A DNA stretch of 64,000 nt, taken from contig JASDSY010000022.1 in NCBI GenBank assembly GCA_041441465.1, positions 124,001-188,000 on the forward strand. Reading direction: 5' to 3'. Positions 59,143 to 64,000 of the stretch are shown here, one piece after another. The notes beneath the pieces are model-generated. The model saw only the letters and a list, made by a program, of their open reading frames with translations. It ran no database searches and was not told the DNA's origin. Position 1 is the stretch's first letter, and each line of letters begins with the position of its first letter. This DNA comes from JASDSY01 sp041441465 (GTDB lineage Bacteria > Muiribacteriota > UBA9980). The translations under genes and the position numbers were made by a program.

Positions 59143-61308
59143 ATGTTCGCGCAAGAAACAAAAACAAATAAAAAACGCGGTATGACCACTGCGGTAATTC
59201 TTGTATTGCTCGCCATAATAAGCGTTTTATTTTACAGCCTTATAGCGACTTTAAAAGAAAGTGCGCACATGGCCGGCCGTTATTCGCGTATCTCAATACT
59301 CGCCAATATCGCCGATGCAGCCGGAGTTGTCGGTCTAAACGAACTTGACGCCCAGCTTGCCGATACCAATTCTAAAATTTTTAAGGCTATCTATGAAATT
59401 CCTGTTTCGGATAAACCTGTGCCTCTCGGCCAGGTATTCAAATATAAAGCCTCGGATTTTAAATGCCTTCAGGAAATAGCTGATCAATATCCCGGCACAA
59501 AAGTTGACATTACAATCGAGATAAAATATTTACGGGAACTTTCAGGGCAGGACAGCGTCGCGAAAATCAATGGAGAAAAAATCGGCCTTGCCGAAGTTAC
59601 GGCAAAAGCATCAAACTCTGTTTACGGCGCATCCCAGACAGTCCGGGAAAAAAGAAATATAAAAATAACCTGTAACGCGGTGCCTGTACTTTCCAGGTTT
59701 ACGTTTTTTTTAAGATCGGCCAATAGCGGCACGAATAAAGTAAAGATAAATATCAGCGGCAAATCAGAAGACAGCTCCGCATCATTTAATCTTGTCGAAG
59801 TCCAGGAAGACGGTAAAAAATTTAAAGGCGGCAAGCCGGTTATTATAAACAACAAAGCCTCGGATAAAATAGGCTGGATATTTTTAGGCGGCGGTGAAAA
59901 CCCAAAAGTGCCTATACTTGTCAACCTCGCCGGCGGCAATACCCAATACGGTGAAGCGCACCATTTACACCCAAGCATCTACGTCAATGAAGAAGTAGGT
60001 AAAAAAGGCAAGGGAGTAAATGACGATATGACATCACCATACGATGTTTCAAAAGACACCGTCGGATTTTACGAATCGGGTTTTTGTAGCGACCTTTACG
60101 CGCCGCCCGCTTCAGAATCAGGATTAAGCGGTATTATTAACACGATATGCAACCCCGGAACAGGCCCCGGAGCAAGCGGCGCAGCATATTCGTCGGTATT
60201 TCACTTCTTTGACGGCGCCGACACGCACCGTAACCGCGAAAATGTAATGCTGGGAAACGTTTATAGAGCCTATGTAGCATTAGGTGTTTTTCAGTGCCAG
60301 AAACAATCATCGGGCGGCTGGAAAACAGTCGGTTTCTTTCCTTATAACCCAAACATGACACCGCAGACAACCCTGCCGAGCCCTGGCAACTCACCGACTG
60401 ACGCATCTGGTAATCCAATCAGCAATTTAAGTCCTGTCAAATTCGCCCAATATCTTTTCGATTTAAATGATAAACCCGGTTCCGGAAGCGACCGTGACTA
60501 CACAAAGGCAATGTCTAATGTTCGAATCGACTGGTACTATAATTCAGCTATAGCATTAAGCGGAATAAAACCAAGCCAATTAAACCCTGACGAAAAAAAT
60601 TCATGGGGCAGTATGCTGCCTGAAGAATTGGCCAAAAATACCAAAAGTTTTGTCGACTATGACAAATCCTTAAATGATTTCTGTTTTGAAACAAATTACT
60701 TCATGAATGAAGCTACTTCGAGACAGACCATAGTTATAAATGATTCAAAATCAAGCGATAAATTCTGGGAAGAAACTAAAAAAACAAAAAAACTTAACCT
60801 TAACAAAGTAGTAATTTTTAACTGCGACACCACAATACCGCCGATCGACGACATCGAAAGAGGCGGAATAATAATCTGTAAAGGCACAATTACAGTTAAC
60901 AATATAAAATTCAAATACAAAGATTTCGACTCGAATATTAAAAGCCAAAAAAATCAGATAGCTTCTTCGTTGTTAACAATAATAAGCATGGGTTCGGATT
61001 CGGAAGTACCCAAAATAGTAGTAGAGGGTTCTCCGGTTTGCGCGCACCTTATCGCGCTCGGAAAGAAAAACAACAAAATAGAAGGCGAAATAGACATTAA
61101 AAACATCAGCAATTTCGAACTTTATGGTGCAATGGCCACAAACAAGATAACTCCGAAAGATTTTACTATCGGCGGCAAAATACAATATAATCCAATGCTT
61201 TACCCGAATCCGAACGAGCCGGACGGCATAAGCTACCTGGTAAATCCCAACGCTTATTCGATAAATTTAATGCCGGAAATCGCAGAATGGGCGGTAACAA
61301 TAGAATGA
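59143..61308 (+). CDS. Large surface or pilin-associated protein with N-terminal pilin-like helix
   Basis: The 721-aa protein starts with a short charged leader (NKKRG) and a hydrophobic helix (MTTAVILVLLAIISVLFYSL), which resembles PilX/GspK-type pilin-like proteins though the peptidase motif is not canonical. The large remainder is beta-rich, with Gly/Asn/Asp repeats and no recognised catalytic motif; it would face the periplasm or outside. Its stop overlaps the next start (ATGA), and two classical prepilins follow, so it probably belongs to the same type IV-like pilus or secretion machine. I found no motor ATPase or PilC gene here. Confidence 0.72.
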   Translation: MFAQETKTNKKRGMTTAVILVLLAIISVLFYSLIATLKESAHMAGRYSRISILANIADAAGVVGLNELDAQLADTNSKIFKAIYEIPVSDKPVPLGQVFKYKASDFKCLQEIADQYPGTKVDITIEIKYLRELSGQDSVAKINGEKIGLAEVTAKASNSVYGASQTVREKRNIKITCNAVPVLSRFTFFLRSANSGTNKVKINISGKSEDSSASFNLVEVQEDGKKFKGGKPVIINNKASDKIGWIFLGGGENPKVPILVNLAGGNTQYGEAHHLHPSIYVNEEVGKKGKGVNDDMTSPYDVSKDTVGFYESGFCSDLYAPPASESGLSGIINTICNPGTGPGASGAAYSSVFHFFDGADTHRNRENVMLGNVYRAYVALGVFQCQKQSSGGWKTVGFFPYNPNMTPQTTLPSPGNSPTDASGNPISNLSPVKFAQYLFDLNDKPGSGSDRDYTKAMSNVRIDWYYNSAIALSGIKPSQLNPDEKNSWGSMLPEELAKNTKSFVDYDKSLNDFCFETNYFMNEATSRQTIVINDSKSSDKFWEETKKTKKLNLNKVVIFNCDTTIPPIDDIERGGIIICKGTITVNNIKFKYKDFDSNIKSQKNQIASSLLTIISMGSDSEVPKIVVEGSPVCAHLIALGKKNNKIEGEIDIKNISNFELYGAMATNKITPKDFTIGGKIQYNPMLYPNPNEPDGISYLVNPNAYSINLMPEIAEWAVTIE

Positions 61309-61835
61309 TTTCATCACACTGGATAAGAGACAAAAAAAATAATAAAGCGTTTACGATGCTTGAGATTATCGTCGCTGTGACGATTCTGGCAATAGCCTTC
61401 GTAGGAATAATGACGCATATATTGACAACGCAAAAAGGCGCACAATCTACAATCGAAGAACTTAAGGCAATCGCCTACGCAGCCGATATGATCGACCGCA
61501 TTAAAAACAGTGATTACGATAAAGTAAAGGAATACGATAAAGCCGATGATGATAAAGTCTTCACAGATCTTGGAATCGACCCGAAAGAGGAAATGAAAAA
61601 AATTGGCGGTACGGATAGCAGTGTCGGCCAGATGAGCGGCACAAAATTTAAACGCGAGGTAACCGTCAAGGAAATCGAAGAAAAATTTAACGGCGGTACT
61701 TCCAAGCCCATAAAAATGAAAAAAGTCATGGTCGAAGTATTGTGGAAAGTTTCGAATAAAGATGATAAAAACAACCTTGTTTTAAGAGACGTAAAAATAA
61801 CGCTTCAAACATTAATAAGAAAATTGGTGAATTAA
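61305..61835 (+). CDS. Type IV prepilin-like protein (PilV/GspI-like)
   Basis: The 176-aa protein carries an N-terminal prepilin motif NKAFTMLEIIVAVTILAIAF. A peptidase would cut before Phe and methylate it, with Glu at +5. Ala replaces the usual Gly at -1. The body is small and Lys/Asp-rich with a beta region (KVMVEVLWKVSNKDD). ATG 61305 gives a four-base ATGA overlap with the previous gene; an in-frame ATG at 61287 is possible. Gene order (large protein, PilV-like, PilW-like) is that of minor-pilin clusters that start pilus assembly. Confidence 0.82.
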   Translation: MISSHWIRDKKNNKAFTMLEIIVAVTILAIAFVGIMTHILTTQKGAQSTIEELKAIAYAADMIDRIKNSDYDKVKEYDKADDDKVFTDLGIDPKEEMKKIGGTDSSVGQMSGTKFKREVTVKEIEEKFNGGTSKPIKMKKVMVEVLWKVSNKDDKNNLVLRDVKITLQTLIRKLVN

Positions 61836-62444
61836 TTGTTGAAATTAAAAAAAATTAATTACAATAATAAAACGAAAACCCGCTTTTTTTTAAATAAAGC
61901 ATTTACCATAATCGAATTAATGGTAGCGTTTGTGCTCGTAGCGATAGTGCTTTCCGCTGGTTATCAGATTTTTTTTAGCAGTTACTTTTTCGTACGTTCG
62001 TCAGAGGAAAAACTTCAAAACGTCCATGCTGTTTCGGTATTACTCGAAGGCCTCAGATACGAATTATCATCATTACCTGACATTAACAACTTAAAAGATG
62101 GATTTTCAGACAATCCCGGAAAATGGGTTTCAGAATTTTCATATGAACGCCAAACTACCGATGAAAAAGGCGAGCAAAAAAAATTAGTCGACATTTCTTA
62201 TAAACATAACCCAAAAACAAATGAGGTAATAAAAACAATAGCTTCTACCTCTCAAAGCTTTGGTCAGGGACGCATAAGCTCATTTAAAATAATGCATAAT
62301 TACGACGCTAAAACCCAAAAATTTCCGGTATATATAAGAATTATGATAGATACTATAAACGAACAAAAATCACAGGTCCATGTCGAGGCAACTATATACC
62401 CGCGGCTTATAAATAAAAATCTTGTTTTAAAATCATCGATGTAA
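61836..62444 (+). CDS. Type IV prepilin-like protein (PilW/GspJ-like)
   Basis: The 202-aa protein has the prepilin motif NKAFTIIELMVAFVLVAIVL at about residues 20-39, again with Ala at -1, Phe at +1 and Glu at +5. The long basic leader (about 22 residues) is typical of PilW/GspJ-like proteins. The globular part has strands such as FKIMHNYDAKTQKFPVYIRI and VHVEATIYPRL. Translation starts at TTG 61836 or the adjacent TTG 61839, with GGTGA at 61826-61830 inside the end of the previous gene, so the genes are translationally coupled. Confidence 0.8.
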   Translation: MLKLKKINYNNKTKTRFFLNKAFTIIELMVAFVLVAIVLSAGYQIFFSSYFFVRSSEEKLQNVHAVSVLLEGLRYELSSLPDINNLKDGFSDNPGKWVSEFSYERQTTDEKGEQKKLVDISYKHNPKTNEVIKTIASTSQSFGQGRISSFKIMHNYDAKTQKFPVYIRIMIDTINEQKSQVHVEATIYPRLINKNLVLKSSM

Positions 62445-62507
62445 TTATAATATTAAATATTTTACGACATGAAACTTTTTTTGAAAATAATTAGTAAGAT
62501 TTTATGA

Positions 62508-62513
62508 TATAAT
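62508..62513 (+). promoter_or_regulatory. Extended -10 (TGaTATAAT) for the LysM gene
   Basis: TATAAT preceded by TGA. TTGAAA at 62481 is 21 bases away, too far for a normal -35. Confidence 0.45.
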
Positions 62514-62586
62514 ATTAATAAGCGATAAAATTATTAAAAATTTAATTGAGATTCCAACCGGCCATATAATTAAGGAGGAAAATTTT

Positions 62587-63147
62587 ATGAATATTAACTT
62601 TAAAAAAAGCATTTTGCTTATTTTCGCATTTATTTTTATATTTATTTATTTCAGCGCGGCGTACTCTGCCGATGAACAATCTTCAACAGGTTATAAAAGG
62701 CATGTGGTAAAAGACGGAGATACGCTTTCATCGATAGCCAAAGAATATCTTGGCGATTCAAGTCTGTGGCCTGAGCTTTTAAAATATAATAACATAAGCG
62801 ACCCGCACTGGATTTATAACGGCGATATAATAATAGTACCTGCCGCTGAAGTATTGCGCGAAATAAAAAAAGCAAAAACAGAAGAAGAAAAGCAGCAAAT
62901 AATCCAGAACCAGAAATTTTCAAGAATTCCAGAATTAAAATCCGATGAAGAATTTGCAAAAGAATCTGCTTCATCCGACGAAATAAAAGTTTATTCAACA
63001 TCAAACTCGAGCCGTAACTTATATTCATCCAAAAGCGATATGCCGAAGTCAGAATATGTAGTCAGGTTAAACGACCTAAAAAGACGCTTAAATCAACTTC
63101 AAATAAATGAAAGAGAAATCCGCTATCCTCAAGAAATAAAAAAATAA
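62587..63147 (+). CDS. Secreted LysM-domain protein
   Basis: The 186-aa protein has a signal peptide (ILLIFAFIFIFIYFSAAYSA) followed by one LysM domain (VVKDGDTLSSIAKEYLGDSS through HWIYNGDIIIVP, about residues 39-85). The C-terminal half is Glu/Lys/Ser-rich and probably disordered. LysM binds the glycan chains of peptidoglycan, so the protein likely sits on the cell wall. GGAGG before ATG 62587 is a strong ribosome binding site. The downstream terminator at 63179 makes it a single-gene unit. Confidence 0.85.
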   Translation: MNINFKKSILLIFAFIFIFIYFSAAYSADEQSSTGYKRHVVKDGDTLSSIAKEYLGDSSLWPELLKYNNISDPHWIYNGDIIIVPAAEVLREIKKAKTEEEKQQIIQNQKFSRIPELKSDEEFAKESASSDEIKVYSTSNSSRNLYSSKSDMPKSEYVVRLNDLKRRLNQLQINEREIRYPQEIKK

Positions 63148-63178
63148 TTTTAAAATAAAAAAATCAACAGTTAAAAAT

Positions 63179-63211
63179 GGCCGCCATGTTATTTTCATGG
63201 CGCCTTTTTTT
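63179..63211 (+). terminator. Terminator after the LysM gene
   Basis: GGCCGCCATG and CATGGCGCC form a stem with one bulged C around TTATTTT, followed by seven T residues. Confidence 0.8.
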
Positions 63212-63269
63212 GTTTCCAAAGAGTTTTATATATTTTTTTTATAAATAGCCAAATAACCAAAAAATGTGA

Positions 63270-63275
63270 TATAAT
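63270..63275 (+). promoter_or_regulatory. Extended -10 (TGaTATAAT) for the GAF gene
   Basis: TATAAT preceded by TGTGA, 46 bases before the start codon; no clear -35. Confidence 0.45.
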
Positions 63276-63321
63276 TATTTTGCTAATTTTCTTACTAAGA
63301 AAAAAATTCACGGAGTATTAA

Positions 63322-64000
63322 ATGACAAGTGATTTATTCAGAGAACCAATAGAAAATATAAAATCGCCGGTCGCGGCTGCCGACAAGATGACTATCGTTA
63401 ATAATCAAGATTTTTCATTCGAACAAAACGATATGGGCATGCGTTTTATAAAAATTGCAGTCAGCCTCTCGAAGGAAAAAGACCTTAAAACCCTCATGAA
63501 CTTAATTACAAATGAGGCTATGCAGCTTACTAAAGCTACGCGCGGTACTTTATATCTTGTAGATCATGAAAAACAGAAATTATTATTTTATGTTACCGAT
63601 CAGCATCACTTTAATGAAATCACCATTCCATTAAATCCGGAATCGATCGCCGGCTATGTTGGTGTTACCGGCGAAACTTTATTAATTTCCGATGTTTACG
63701 AATTATCGCCGGACCTTCCTTATAAATTTAACAAGTCATTCGACCAGCGTACAGGATTTAGAACGCAATCCATGCTTGTAGTGCCGCTTCATTCGCATAA
63801 AAATGAGATACTCGGAATACTCCAGCTTATAAACAAAGAAGAAAACGAAGTAATAAAGCCGTTTTCAACACATGACCAGCAGGTTTTGCAGGCAGTCGGC
63901 TCTCAAGCCGCGGTTTCAATAGAAAATGCGCTGCTATATAAGGAAATTGAAAACCTTTTCGACTCTTTCGTTAAATACTCAGCGACAGCTATAGACGAAC
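63322..64000 (+). CDS. GAF-domain signalling protein, probably GAF-HD-GYP (3' end outside window)
   Basis: The frame from ATG 63322 stays open to the window end (226 codons). GGAG at 63312-63315, six bases away, supports the start. Residues about 40-200 form a GAF domain: LMNLITNEAMQLTKATRGTL, then SIAGYVGVTGETLLISDVYE, MLVVPLHSHKNEILGILQLI and QAVGSQAAVSIENALLY. The last visible stretch, FDSFVKYSATAIDE, is the linker often seen just before an HD-GYP cyclic-di-GMP phosphodiesterase domain. That next domain is a prediction, since it lies beyond the window. Confidence 0.85.
   Translation, partial: MTSDLFREPIENIKSPVAAADKMTIVNNQDFSFEQNDMGMRFIKIAVSLSKEKDLKTLMNLITNEAMQLTKATRGTLYLVDHEKQKLLFYVTDQHHFNEITIPLNPESIAGYVGVTGETLLISDVYELSPDLPYKFNKSFDQRTGFRTQSMLVVPLHSHKNEILGILQLINKEENEVIKPFSTHDQQVLQAVGSQAAVSIENALLYKEIENLFDSFVKYSATAIDE

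Overview
The window reads as a piece of a low-GC chromosome from an uncultured, probably anaerobic, two-membrane bacterium. The outer membrane is inferred from two RND tripartite-pump gene sets and a LolA-like protein. Anaerobic habit is inferred from a 2-hydroxyacyl-CoA dehydratase/activase, an Fe-S L-serine dehydratase and a B12 radical SAM enzyme. I cannot fix the lineage from sequence alone; candidate phyla such as Riflebacteria, Wallbacteria or Muiribacteria are only a guess. Proteins are lysine-rich. Promoters are easy to read as TTGACA-17-TAtAAT types, often with an extended -10 TGn. Several genes start with TTG or GTG, and many apparent longer starts give way to an internal ATG with a good Shine-Dalgarno.

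Layout. 1-9.5 kb (+ strand): end of a dehydratase/activase fusion, an unknown gene behind a dense operator region, a zinc-ribbon membrane protein, hypoxanthine phosphoribosyltransferase, an MBL-fold hydrolase, PBP1A and L-serine dehydratase. 9.5-24.9 kb (mostly - strand): esterase and ATP-grasp neighbours, a helicase fused to a RecB/Cas4-like nuclease, aminopeptidase (+), MFS exporter, MMPL-type RND protein, secreted zinc phospholipase C, tRNA-Glu, a ClpP paralogue, a FUSC-like protein (+), a secreted protein and a nucleotidyltransferase. 25-42.2 kb: a dicarboxylate/amino acid symporter, then an efflux-rich region. RND pump 1 diverges from a TetR/LolA-like pair. RND pump 2 diverges from a second TetR and is co-transcribed with a phasin-like coiled coil and an exported double zinc ribbon. 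A UbiB-family gene follows, and small HhH (Cdd1-like) genes flank the second pump block. 42.2-44.3 kb: a stand-alone class III cyclase domain and an adenosine deaminase.

44.4-56.9 kb (- strand) is the most unusual part. One co-directional block, read from a TTGACA-17-TAAAAT promoter near 56975, encodes a response regulator, a sensor kinase with a periplasmic amino-acid-binding-type domain, a homocitrate-synthase-like enzyme, aconitase-family large and small subunits, a flavoprotein, LuxE-like and LuxC-like carboxylate-reducing proteins and a B12 radical SAM enzyme. I read it as a sensor-controlled pathway that elongates a 2-oxoacid and reduces a carboxylate to an aldehyde; its product is unknown. 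The sensor kinase gene carries an apparent one-base frameshift just after its signal peptide.

57-64 kb (+ strand): ECF sigma factor with FecR-type anti-sigma factor, a three-gene pilin-like operon, a LysM protein and the start of a GAF protein that probably continues into HD-GYP. I saw no insertion sequence, CRISPR array, rRNA or phage gene.
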